A stretch of DNA of 37,396 nt, taken from contig CAZMVU010000021.1 of the NCBI GenBank assembly GCA_964569295.1, positions 1 through 37,396 of the forward strand. The letters run 5' to 3'. The notes under the pieces are model-generated. The model did not search any database. It saw nothing but the letters and a program-made list of their open reading frames with translations, and was not told the DNA's origin. Below are positions 31,370-37,396 of this stretch, in pieces. Made by a program: the position numbers and the translations under genes. Numbering within the stretch: the first letter of the stretch is position 1; the number at the start of each line of letters is the position of its first letter. The stretch is from CAZMVU01 sp964569295 (GTDB lineage Bacteria > Hydrogenedentota > Hydrogenedentia > Hydrogenedentales > JAGMZX01).

Positions 31370-32081
31370 AGCACTTTCTTTCGTTTGGTTGCAGCCGATG
31401 CACTATGTGGAGGAAGAAAACACCCGAAGCCCAGGCCCAGGCAGATACAGGGTGCCTGGCGCTCTGAACACAAATACACGCGGGTCTTCTGAAATCTCGT
31501 CCAGCCAAGCCCTTCGTGTGCCGAGCAGCGGAGCAGTTACGCTGCTTCTTCAGGGGCGCACCCGGCAGCCAAAGGATGCAACCCGCTCTCTATAAGCTTG
31601 TATGGCGTATGCGCATTCCGTGTTCAATCTACCATGAATCGCCCGTGTTGCCATACGCCGCATTTTCCCATGCCAGCGGGTGAATGTTCCACTTGGCACG
31701 CCTGGTAGAATAATTATGTAGCCGTTTGCCGTGCGCCGTTGCCCATATTCCATAGGGTGCCCCGGTTTCACCGGTGAGAACGGTTCTGGCCCACCGGCTG
31801 TCTCTATGGGTCCCGATGTATGCGCCCTTTCGAGTGCGGTGGCAAGCCACCGCACGCCAGAATTGCGCCAACGGTCTGCGTATCCAGGCCGCACGCTGGT
31901 ATGCGCAATCACGGAACAGATTGACGAAACGAGTGCGGCCCTTTGCACCATACGGCTAAAAAATGCCGAAAAAGGAGACTGTGCGACTGTCCAGTATGAA
32001 GGCACACGAGCGGTACCGTGCAGCATCCATTGGCGCGCGGGTAATGCCCATGCTGAACCGGTTTTACACGGCCTCGATAAG
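31370..32081. other. 712-bp intergenic region with structured elements
   Basis: This divergent gap lies between DUF4914 (starting at 31369 on the minus strand) and the rpsB promoter. No supported gene is seen; short frames lack ribosome-binding sites. Structured segments include CCATAG (31750-31755) with CTATGG (31804-31809), enclosing CCGGTG (31771-31776) with CACCGG (31792-31797). There is also a perfect 10-bp inverted repeat at 31834-31855 (GTGCGGTGGC, loop aa, GCCACCGCAC). The promoter of the DUF4914 gene must lie here, but I cannot place it. Confidence 0.5.
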
Positions 32082-32111
32082 TTGCAGCTTATCCCTGGCG
32101 CATGCTATACT
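32082..32111 (+). promoter_or_regulatory. Promoter of the rpsB operon
   Basis: TTGCAG (32082-32087) and TATACT (32106-32111) are separated by 18 bases and lie about 115 bases before the rpsB start codon. Both boxes match the sigma70 consensus well (four of six and five of six). Transcription would start near 32118, giving a leader of about 108 nt. Confidence 0.7.
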
Positions 32112-32133
32112 CGCGCGCTCATGTAACTTCACA

Positions 32134-32215
32134 GGAGCCTTCCCACTGCGGCAGATTCGGGTGCCCGGCGTGTGCCGGGTTCGCGCAAGGCTCCGAGGAC
32201 TAACCCGAATGGAGG
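32134..32215 (+). promoter_or_regulatory. rpsB 5' leader with potential pseudoknot at the Shine-Dalgarno site
   Basis: GGAGCCTT (32134-32141) pairs perfectly with AAGGCTCC (32187-32194). Inside its loop, CCCGGC and GCCGGG (32164-32169, 32174-32179) form a hairpin with loop GTGT. ATTCGGGT (32155-32162), also in the loop, is perfectly complementary to ACCCGAAT (32203-32210), which lies just outside the stem and directly before the GGAGG Shine-Dalgarno sequence (32211-32215). Together these form a pseudoknot. S2 autoregulates rpsB through a leader structure in some bacteria, so an autogenous control element is a reasonable inference. Confidence 0.65.
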
Positions 32216-32225
32216 TTCTTTCACT

Positions 32226-33197
32226 ATGGCCGACGTAACCATGCGGCAACTGCTCGAAGCGGGTATTCACTTCGGGCACCAGACCCGGCGCTGGCATCCG
32301 AAGATGGCCCGGTACATCTACGGGCAGCGCAACGGTATCTACATTGTTGACCTCAAGAAGACCATGCGCCAGCTCATGCGGGCCTACAACCTCGTGCGCG
32401 ACACCGTAGCGCAGGACGGCACCGTGCTTTTCGTGGGCACGAAGCGCCAGGCGCAGGAGACCGTCAAGCGCGAGGCCACCCGCTGCGGCATGTACTATAT
32501 CAACCACCGCTGGCTCGGAGGCACGCTGACCAACTGGTCCACTATGCGCAACAGCATCAAGAAGCTGATCCACCTGCAAGAGCTCGAGGCGCAGGAGAAA
32601 CTCGATCAGTACTCGAAGAAAGAGGCCGCCCAGTTGCGCAAGGAGAAGGAGCGCCTCGAGAAAAACCTTGCCGGCATCCGTGACATGACCCGCCGGCCGG
32701 ATATCATGTTCGTCATTGACGCCAAGCGTGAGGACATCGCCATTCACGAGGCGCACCGCGTGGGCATCCACTCGCTTGCCGTCTGCGACACGAATACGGA
32801 TCCGGATGAGGTCACCCTGCCGATCCCCGGCAACGATGACGCCATCCGGGCTATCAACCTGTTCTGCTCCGTCATGGCCGACGCCGTGCTCGAGGGGCGC
32901 ATGACCGGCGAGAAGTTGCGCAGTGAACGGCGGCGCGCCGAGAAGGAATCCGAGCAGGAAGCCTTGGCCCGGGCGGAGAAGGAAGCGGAAGGCGAAGCGG
33001 ACGAAAAGCCCGCTGAGATCACGCCCACCGCCGACCCGGAAATCGATCGCGTGGCCGAGGCGGAAGCTGCCAAGGGCGATCAGCCGGGCGGCGGCGCTGC
33101 GCCCATCGCGGAGGAGGCCTCCGGCCTCACCAGTTCCGGTGCTCCCGAGACTGCTCCGGAACCCCGCCCTGAAACCGAGACTACCGAGGACAAGTAA
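32226..33197 (+). CDS. rpsB: 30S ribosomal protein S2
   Basis: This 323-aa S2 protein assembles late into the small subunit head-body junction with S1. Landmarks are MRQLLEAGIHFGHQTRRWHP, IYGQRNGIYIVDLKKT, ILFVGTKRQAQ-like VLFVGTKRQAQ, RWLGGTLTNW, PDIMFVIDAKREDIAIHEA and NDDAIRAINLFC. The core matches E. coli S2 (241 aa). About 85 residues are appended at the C-terminus, rich in Glu, Ala and Pro (from SERRRAEKESEQEALARAEK onward), and look disordered. The ATG at 32226 has GGAGG eleven bases upstream and begins exactly at MADVTMRQLL. It is the first gene of the rpsB-tsf-pyrH-frr-uppS-cdsA cluster, with its own promoter and structured leader. Confidence 0.98.
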   Translation: MADVTMRQLLEAGIHFGHQTRRWHPKMARYIYGQRNGIYIVDLKKTMRQLMRAYNLVRDTVAQDGTVLFVGTKRQAQETVKREATRCGMYYINHRWLGGTLTNWSTMRNSIKKLIHLQELEAQEKLDQYSKKEAAQLRKEKERLEKNLAGIRDMTRRPDIMFVIDAKREDIAIHEAHRVGIHSLAVCDTNTDPDEVTLPIPGNDDAIRAINLFCSVMADAVLEGRMTGEKLRSERRRAEKESEQEALARAEKEAEGEADEKPAEITPTADPEIDRVAEAEAAKGDQPGGGAAPIAEEASGLTSSGAPETAPEPRPETETTEDK

Positions 33198-33274
33198 ACC
33201 CGCGGACCCCGCAGCGTGCTCGGCCGGCGCATCAGCCGGACCCGGGCCCTGTGCGGTGTGCGCCAATTGTTCAC

Positions 33275-33296
33275 GGCCGTTGATTGCACAACGGCC
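33275..33296 (+). other. Perfect 8-bp hairpin in the rpsB-tsf spacer
   Basis: GGCCGTTG (33275-33282) and CAACGGCC (33289-33296) pair perfectly around a six-base loop. A second hairpin, CCCCAG/CTGGGG with loop CCA, lies about 20 bases before the tsf ribosome-binding site. Neither is followed by a T-run. They may tune the S2 to EF-Ts ratio by partial termination or RNA processing, which is inferred. Confidence 0.45.
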
Positions 33297-33380
33297 CTGA
33301 CGGAACGGCGTAGTCCGGGTTGCGGGGTTCCAGGCACCCCAGCCACTGGGGGCAGCGTAACCAGAGGAGTGAATGCGACT

Positions 33381-34052
33381 ATGGCAATTTCTGCAAAAGA
33401 AGTTAAAGAACTGCGTGACGCCACCGGCGCCGGCATGATGGACTGCAAGAAGGCCCTCAAGGAAACCGAGGGCGACTTTGACAAGGCCGTCCACTGGTTG
33501 CGCGAGAAGGGCATGGCCAAGGCTGCCAAGCGCGCGGACCGCACGGCGAATGAAGGGGCCATCGGGTCGTACATCCACATGGGCGGCAAGGTGGGCGTGC
33601 TGGTCGAGATCAACTGCGAGACCGATTTCGTGGCGCGTGGGGAGGACTTCCAGAAGTTTCTGAAGGATGTCTGCCTGCAAATCTGCTCGGCCAATCCCCG
33701 TTGGTTACAGCGCGAAGAGGCGGACCCCGCCGTGGTGCAGGAGGAAAAGGATCTCTATATCCAGAAGGCGCGGGAGACGGGCAAGCCTGAGCACATCCTT
33801 GACAAGATTGTCGAGGGCATGCTCAACAAGTGGTACGCCGAGATCTGCCTGCTCGAGCAGCCGAGCGTGAAGCCCGAGCATGAGGGCAAGACCATCGAAA
33901 CCCTCATGACGGAACTGTCCGGCAAGACCGGTGAAAAAATCACGATTCGCCGTTTCGTGCGCTTCGAACTGGGCGAAGGCATCGAGAAGCAGGAGAGCAA
34001 CCTCGCCGAGGAAGTGGCCGCCGAAATGGCCAAGGCCGAGAAGAAGGGCTGA
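33381..34052 (+). CDS. tsf: Elongation factor Ts
   Basis: This 223-aa factor is the guanine-nucleotide exchange partner of EF-Tu. It shows the N-terminal UBA-like domain (ISAKEVKELRDATGAGMMDC, then KKALKETEGDFDKAVHWLREKG), the EF-Tu-contacting CETDFVAR motif and a core domain. It ends with VRFELGEG and an EEVAAEMAKAEKKG tail. It is shorter than E. coli EF-Ts (283 aa) and resembles the compact type found in several other phyla, in which the core subdomain is reduced. The ATG at 33381 follows AGAGGAG by 10 bases or so. It is the second gene of the cluster; the 183-bp spacer from rpsB is long for this pair and contains hairpins. Confidence 0.97.
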   Translation: MAISAKEVKELRDATGAGMMDCKKALKETEGDFDKAVHWLREKGMAKAAKRADRTANEGAIGSYIHMGGKVGVLVEINCETDFVARGEDFQKFLKDVCLQICSANPRWLQREEADPAVVQEEKDLYIQKARETGKPEHILDKIVEGMLNKWYAEICLLEQPSVKPEHEGKTIETLMTELSGKTGEKITIRRFVRFELGEGIEKQESNLAEEVAAEMAKAEKKG

Positions 34053-34059
34053 GCGGCCC

Positions 34060-34779
34060 ATGGCGGGCCCGATATACAAGCGTATCTTGCTCAAGCTGAG
34101 CGGTGAATCCCTCGAGGGTGACCGTGCGCAGGGATGTATGCACTTTCCCACCCTCGCGGGGTTGGCCGGCGAGCTTCTCGACGCGCACAAGCTGGGCGTC
34201 GAGATAGGCCTTGTCGTTGGCGGCGGCAACATCTTTCGCGGCGGCATTGGCGATTCCGGGATAGACAAGCCCTCGGGCGACTATATGGGTATGCTCGCTA
34301 CCGTGATCAACGCCCTGGCGATCCAGGCTGCCCTCGAGAACCGCGGCGTCGCCACCCGTGTCATGACCGCCATCGAGATGCGCCCGGTCGCAGAACCTTA
34401 CATCCGCCGCCGCGCCACGCGCCACCTCGAGAAGGGGCGCATCGTCATTTTTGGCGCGGGCACGGGCAACCCCTTCTTCACGACCGACACCGCGGCCGCG
34501 CTGCGCGCCAACGAGATCGGTGCCGAGGTTGTCATGAAGGGCACCAAGGTTGACGGCGTGTACGATGCCGACCCCGTGATGAACCCGGAGGCGGTTCGCT
34601 ACGAAACGCTCGACTATGCCACTGTGCTTGCCAAGAACTTGCGCGTCATGGACGGCACCGCCATCAGTTTGTGCCGGGAGCACGGGTTGCCTATCCTGGT
34701 CTTCAACCTGACTCGGCCGGGCAACATTGCCCGGGTGCTAAAAGGGGAGTCCATCGGGACCATCGTGAAGGGAGAATGA
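34060..34779 (+). CDS. pyrH: UMP kinase
   Basis: This 239-aa enzyme phosphorylates UMP to UDP with ATP in pyrimidine nucleotide synthesis. It has the amino-acid-kinase fold markers YKRILLKLSGESL at the N-terminus, GLVVGGGNIFRG, GDYMGMLATVINALA, RRATRHLEKGRIVIFGAGTG, NPFFTTDTAAALRANEIGA and KVDGVYDADP. Length and order match bacterial PyrH (about 240 aa). The ATG at 34060 begins MAGPIYKRILLK and is 7 bp after the tsf stop codon, so the two genes are surely co-transcribed. Bacterial PyrH is a hexamer usually activated by GTP and inhibited by UTP; the sequence does not show whether this holds here. Confidence 0.97.
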   Translation: MAGPIYKRILLKLSGESLEGDRAQGCMHFPTLAGLAGELLDAHKLGVEIGLVVGGGNIFRGGIGDSGIDKPSGDYMGMLATVINALAIQAALENRGVATRVMTAIEMRPVAEPYIRRRATRHLEKGRIVIFGAGTGNPFFTTDTAAALRANEIGAEVVMKGTKVDGVYDADPVMNPEAVRYETLDYATVLAKNLRVMDGTAISLCREHGLPILVFNLTRPGNIARVLKGESIGTIVKGE

Positions 34780-34784
34780 CTGTC

Positions 34785-35342
34785 ATGCCGCACGAAATCG
34801 TCAAAGAAGCCAAAAGCAAGATGCAGAAAAGCGTGGAGGCCTTTCAGCAGGAACTCAGCGGCATTCGCACGGGCCGTGCCCAGGCCGCCCTGCTGGATGT
34901 GGTCGATGTCGAGGCCTACGGCACCAAGATGAAGATAAACCAGCTCGCCAATGTGACCGTGCCCGACGCCCACCTCATCGTCATCGATCCGTGGGACAAG
35001 AGCCAGATGAGCGTCATCCAGAAGGCGATCATGCAGTCGCCTCTCGGGCTCACGCCCTCTGACGACGGCAAGGTCATCCGCGTGCCCATTCCTCAGCTCA
35101 CCGAGGAGCGCCGCAAGGAATTGGTGAAGGTGGCCAACAAACACCGGGAAGAGGCCAAGATCGCCCTGCGCAATGTCCGCCGCCACGCCATGGAAGAAAT
35201 CAAGAGCGGCCAGAAAAATGGTGATATCCCCGAAGATGACGCACATCACCTCTCCGAGGAAGTGGAGAAAATCACCCACGAGTTCACGGACGAGATCGAT
35301 GCGCACTTCAAGGAAAAAGAAGACGATATCATGGAAGTCTAG
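34785..35342 (+). CDS. frr: Ribosome recycling factor
   Basis: This 185-aa protein is the standard length for RRF, which works with EF-G to split post-termination ribosomes. Landmarks are the helix with GIRTGRAQAALLDVV, VTVPDAHLIVIDPWDKS, IQKAIMQSPLGLTPSDDGKV, RVPIPQLTEERRKELVKV, and RNVRRHAMEEIKSGQKNG. I chose the ATG at 34785 over 34776. It gives exactly 185 aa, and GGGAG lies nine bases upstream, whereas the earlier ATG overlaps the pyrH stop and sits too near the ribosome-binding site. The gene lies immediately after pyrH, in the usual bacterial order. Confidence 0.97.
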   Translation: MPHEIVKEAKSKMQKSVEAFQQELSGIRTGRAQAALLDVVDVEAYGTKMKINQLANVTVPDAHLIVIDPWDKSQMSVIQKAIMQSPLGLTPSDDGKVIRVPIPQLTEERRKELVKVANKHREEAKIALRNVRRHAMEEIKSGQKNGDIPEDDAHHLSEEVEKITHEFTDEIDAHFKEKEDDIMEV

Positions 35343-35377
35343 GCGATGCCCGAACCTGCATGCATGTGAACGCCAAA

Positions 35378-35417
35378 GAACCGCGGAATGGGTGAACCGT
35401 GCCTGTTCCGCGGTTTT
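35378..35417 (+). terminator. Terminator-like hairpin between frr and uppS
   Basis: AACCGCGGAA (35379-35388) pairs perfectly with TTCCGCGGTT (35406-35415); one more G-T and one A-T pair extend the stem at the base. The right arm runs into TTTT (35414-35417), then CCT. The hairpin lies between the frr stop and the uppS start. It could terminate part of the transcript and lower uppS-cdsA expression. The short T-run makes full termination uncertain. Confidence 0.6.
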
Positions 35418-35453
35418 CCTATGCGGAAGAGCGCCGCGACAGGGATGTTTCTG

Positions 35454-36209
35454 ATGCGTACCGAAAAGGCGAAAGAACGCCGGCAGCTAGATCCCCGGCT
35501 CGACATGGCGGATCTGCCCCGCCATGTAGCCATCATCATGGATGGGAATGGCCGCTGGGCAGAGCAGCATGGCATGAGCCGCGCCGAAGGGCATGAGACC
35601 GGGGCGCGGGGGGTACGTGCGGCCATTGAAGCCTGCCGGGAGCTGGGAATCAACGCGCTGACGCTGTATGCCTTTTCAACGGAGAATTGGCGGCGATCGG
35701 ACTTCGAAGTGAACACACTGTTCCGCCTGATGTCGCAATATATCCACCGTGAAATCGAAGAGATCGACAAGAACGACATCCGGGTGCACCATCTTGGCCG
35801 TTGGGAAGGGCTGCCAAAAAAGGCCGCCGAAGACCTGCGCTATTGCATCGAGCGTACGAAAAACAACCGCAGCCTGGACTGCTGCGTCGCGGTGAACTAC
35901 GGTGCGCGCCTCGAGTTGGCAGATGCCGCCCGGGCACTGGCCGAGGATGTCGCGGCGGGCCGCCTGCGGCCGGAAGAGATCACCGAAGCGGCACTGGCGG
36001 CGCATTTGTATGTGCCGGAACACAGCGAAGTGGATTTGCTTATCCGCACCTCGGGCGAGCAGCGCATCTCGAATTTTCTGCTATGGCAGATCTCCTATGC
36101 CGAATTGGTGTTCACCGAAACCCTGTGGCCGGACTTTGACAAGGAGGCCCTGTGCGATTGCCTGGTGACCTATCAGATGCGCCACCGCCGTTTCGGCGGC
36201 CGGCCATGA
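35454..36209 (+). CDS. uppS: Undecaprenyl diphosphate synthase (cis-prenyltransferase)
   Basis: This 251-aa enzyme makes the C55 lipid carrier for peptidoglycan and for Wzx/Wzy-type polysaccharides such as the one encoded by the locus at 191-18038. Family motifs are present in order: VAIIMDGNGRWAEQHGMSRA with the catalytic Asp, GHETGARGVR, LTLYAFSTENWRRS, VAVNYGARLEL and DLLIRTSGEQRISNFLLWQ, then YAELVFTETLWPDF. Length matches the family. I chose ATG 35454 because AGGGA lies about nine bases upstream; earlier in-frame ATGs (35421, 35445) are less well placed. It ends in a 4-bp ATGA overlap with cdsA. The spacer before it carries a terminator-like hairpin. Confidence 0.97.
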   Translation: MRTEKAKERRQLDPRLDMADLPRHVAIIMDGNGRWAEQHGMSRAEGHETGARGVRAAIEACRELGINALTLYAFSTENWRRSDFEVNTLFRLMSQYIHREIEEIDKNDIRVHHLGRWEGLPKKAAEDLRYCIERTKNNRSLDCCVAVNYGARLELADAARALAEDVAAGRLRPEEITEAALAAHLYVPEHSEVDLLIRTSGEQRISNFLLWQISYAELVFTETLWPDFDKEALCDCLVTYQMRHRRFGGRP

Positions 36210-37072
36210 GCGGTATGCGCGAAGAGGGTGCCGTGCTCACGCGTTTGGCGACCGCGGTGGTGCTGATCCCCATCGTGTTAGCACTCATCTGGGTGCCTGT
36301 GCTGGCGCTGCCCTTTGCGTTGTTTGTCGTGGTGCTGGCCTTTTTGGGGCAGCGGGAGTTCTTTCAATTGGCGGCGCACCGGGGCATCGTTGCCGAAGCG
36401 GCCGGCGGTACGGCAATCGCCACGGCGATTGTGCTCGCCACGCTGTTGCAGGCGCGCACGCCAGTGCGCATATCCGATGTGTTTCTAGTGGGCGTGTTGG
36501 CGTTGGGTATCTTGCATGTGTGGCGGGGCAAGCACACCCTCGCAGGTTTTGGGGTGTCCGTGCTGGGGCTGGTGTACGGGGGGCTGTTCCCGGCGCACTT
36601 CATCATGTTGCACCAGCATACTTTCGGGCCGGGCAACGTGACGTTGCTCCTGGCGGTGGTCATCCTTTCCGATACAGGCGCGTATTTTATTGGAAAGACC
36701 TTCGGCCGCCACAAGTTTGCGCCGCAGGTCAGCCCCAAGAAAACCTGGGAAGGGGCGGCGGGCGGCCTTGTATGCGGTGTCTTGTGTGCAGCGGTTGTCT
36801 ACGGGCTCAGCCGTGCGCTGCCGTGGGACGCCTTCCCGGCGTTCACTCTGCCGGTCTACCTGAGCATCGGCGCGGCGCTTGCCGTGGTAAGCCAGATGGG
36901 TGACCTGGTGGAATCCATGTTGAAACGCGATGCCGGGGTGAAAGATGCCGGCGCGCTCTTTCCTGGTCATGGCGGTGTGTTGGACCGGTGCGACGGTTTC
37001 CTGTTTGCGGGGCCGGCCCTATACTATATGTTATGGGCAGGACAATTGCTTGGCGCAGCCGACGTGCTGTAA
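36206..37072 (+). CDS. cdsA: Phosphatidate cytidylyltransferase (CDP-diacylglycerol synthase)
   Basis: This 288-aa inner-membrane enzyme converts phosphatidic acid and CTP to CDP-diacylglycerol for phospholipid synthesis. The C-terminal signature is complete: SMLKRDAGVKDAGALFPGHG, then GVLDRCDGFLFAGP. Mid-protein it has SDTGAYFIGKTFGRHKFAP and SPKKTWEGAAGG, both typical of the family. About seven or eight membrane helices are visible. The ATG at 36206 overlaps the uppS stop by four bases, so translation is likely coupled. Length is close to the E. coli enzyme (285 aa). It is the last gene of the cluster in this window; dxr and rseP, which often follow cdsA elsewhere, are not in the remaining 320 bp. 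Confidence 0.96.
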   Translation: MSGMREEGAVLTRLATAVVLIPIVLALIWVPVLALPFALFVVVLAFLGQREFFQLAAHRGIVAEAAGGTAIATAIVLATLLQARTPVRISDVFLVGVLALGILHVWRGKHTLAGFGVSVLGLVYGGLFPAHFIMLHQHTFGPGNVTLLLAVVILSDTGAYFIGKTFGRHKFAPQVSPKKTWEGAAGGLVCGVLCAAVVYGLSRALPWDAFPAFTLPVYLSIGAALAVVSQMGDLVESMLKRDAGVKDAGALFPGHGGVLDRCDGFLFAGPALYYMLWAGQLLGAADVL

Positions 37073-37252
37073 TGCCGTTATGGTGTCCCGGGAGAAACTA
37101 TGTGGCAGGGCGCACCGACAGGGTAGCGGGGTGTGCCATAAGACCAGAAAGCCAGCTAGGCGTTCAGGCCGCGAACGCCGGGCAAATCTACCAATAAGTA
37201 CGGTTTCGGGTTTGACGCTTCATGCAGAACCAAAACCGCCTTTGTAAAGGGT
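37073..37252. other. Region downstream of cdsA with two hairpins
   Basis: GGCGCACC (37109-37116) pairs with GGTGTGCC (37130-37137) using one G-T pair, and GGCGTTC (37159-37165) pairs perfectly with GAACGCC (37173-37179) around a 7-base loop. Neither has a T-run right after it, so they are weak terminator candidates. No gene is supported here, and the boundary repeat begins at 37253. Confidence 0.4.
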
Positions 37253-37358
37253 GCAGTTTTTGTACTACCGCGCTGTTGGTGAAAAAGTGAAGCAAAAAGG
37301 GGACTGTCCTCGCGAGTCCGCGAGCAGGGACTGTCCCTTTTTTGCGAAATTTGGAGAA
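37253..37358. repeat. Right copy of the 106-bp inverted repeat bounding the window
   Basis: This is the reverse complement of bases 1-106 with a handful of mismatches (for example a GGACTGTCC block against the partner's slightly altered copy, and AAAAAA against a G-interrupted A-run). It has the same hairpin core and flanking GGGACTGTCC-like blocks. Thirty-eight further bases follow to the window end and may extend the element, but they have no partner because the left copy starts at base 1. Confidence 0.85.
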
Positions 37359-37396
37359 ATTCGCGACGCTTTTCTCCAAGGCCGCAAAACCAGGGA

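Noticed and set aside
31731..32126. 131-aa plus-strand frame upstream of rpsB
   Set aside because: No ribosome-binding site, no family resemblance, and it runs through the rpsB promoter.
32064..33680. 538-aa minus-strand open frame across rpsB and the start of tsf
   Set aside because: It lies over two certain housekeeping genes, runs across their leader and promoter, and has no recognisable content.
1..37396. Composite transposon bounded by the terminal inverted repeats
   Set aside because: No transposase or target-site duplication can be seen, and the interior carries an essential rpsB-cdsA cluster. A dispersed repeat at assembly breaks is simpler.
1..37396. tRNA, rRNA or CRISPR features
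   Set aside because: A read of both strands for T-loop-like motifs, rRNA-like blocks and regularly spaced repeats found none with supporting structure.

Overview
This 37.4 kb window looks like chromosome from an uncultured bacterium of about 60% GC, most likely Candidatus Hydrogenedentota (NKB19) or a close PVC/FCB-type relative. The main clue is the gene at 18413-20041. It encodes a secreted protein with InlB-type B-repeats, a long Glu-Gly linker and a duplicated dockerin-like C-terminus (core LTELLRxIQFFNxGG), a layout I associate with that phylum. The taxonomic call is an inference. No rRNA, tRNA, CRISPR array or transposase gene was seen.

Region 1 (191-18038, all minus strand) is an exopolysaccharide locus. 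Read in the direction of transcription it holds a very long Wzz-like chain-length protein (791 aa), a class I methyltransferase, a lipoprotein with a duplicated domain, a Wzx-type flippase, a second methyltransferase, a CapA-family protein, a sulfotransferase, an ATP-grasp enzyme, a fused O-antigen polymerase/ligase plus GT4 glycosyltransferase (845 aa), a second sulfotransferase, a GT4 glycosyltransferase, a sugar-nucleotide SDR, and a YidR-like (DUF3748) beta-propeller protein. Tight spacing and overlaps suggest one or a few long operons. Two sulfotransferases, two methyltransferases and an ATP-grasp enzyme point to a sulfated, methylated and possibly amidated polymer. No initiating phosphoglycosyltransferase and no Wza-type outer-membrane exporter are present, so the pathway must be completed elsewhere.

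Region 2 (18413-22256, minus strand) encodes three secreted or surface proteins: the InlB-repeat protein and two tandem paralogues that resemble phage tail fibres, with HxH motifs and a C1q/TNF-like C-terminal head.

Region 3 (22257-31369) is accessory and metabolic. It has a repeat-containing gap, a CDP-paratose/tyvelose-epimerase-like SDR (minus), a hypothetical protein and a DUF434 protein (plus), and then a tightly overlapping plus-strand operon. That operon encodes a class III aminotransferase, a paralogue whose PLP-binding lysine is replaced by glutamate, and a zinc-dependent medium-chain dehydrogenase. A strong inverted repeat lies upstream. A convergent DUF4914 gene, a P-loop protein with PEPCK-like features, closes the region. 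The active/inactive aminotransferase pair is the best candidate here for an undescribed enzyme system.

Region 4 (32082-37072, plus strand) is the conserved housekeeping cluster rpsB-tsf-pyrH-frr-uppS-cdsA. It has a good sigma70-type promoter, an rpsB leader that can fold into a pseudoknot abutting the Shine-Dalgarno sequence, and a terminator-like hairpin between frr and uppS.

The first 106 bases and bases 37253-37358 are near-perfect inverted copies of one another, so the window is bounded by a dispersed REP/MITE-like repeat.
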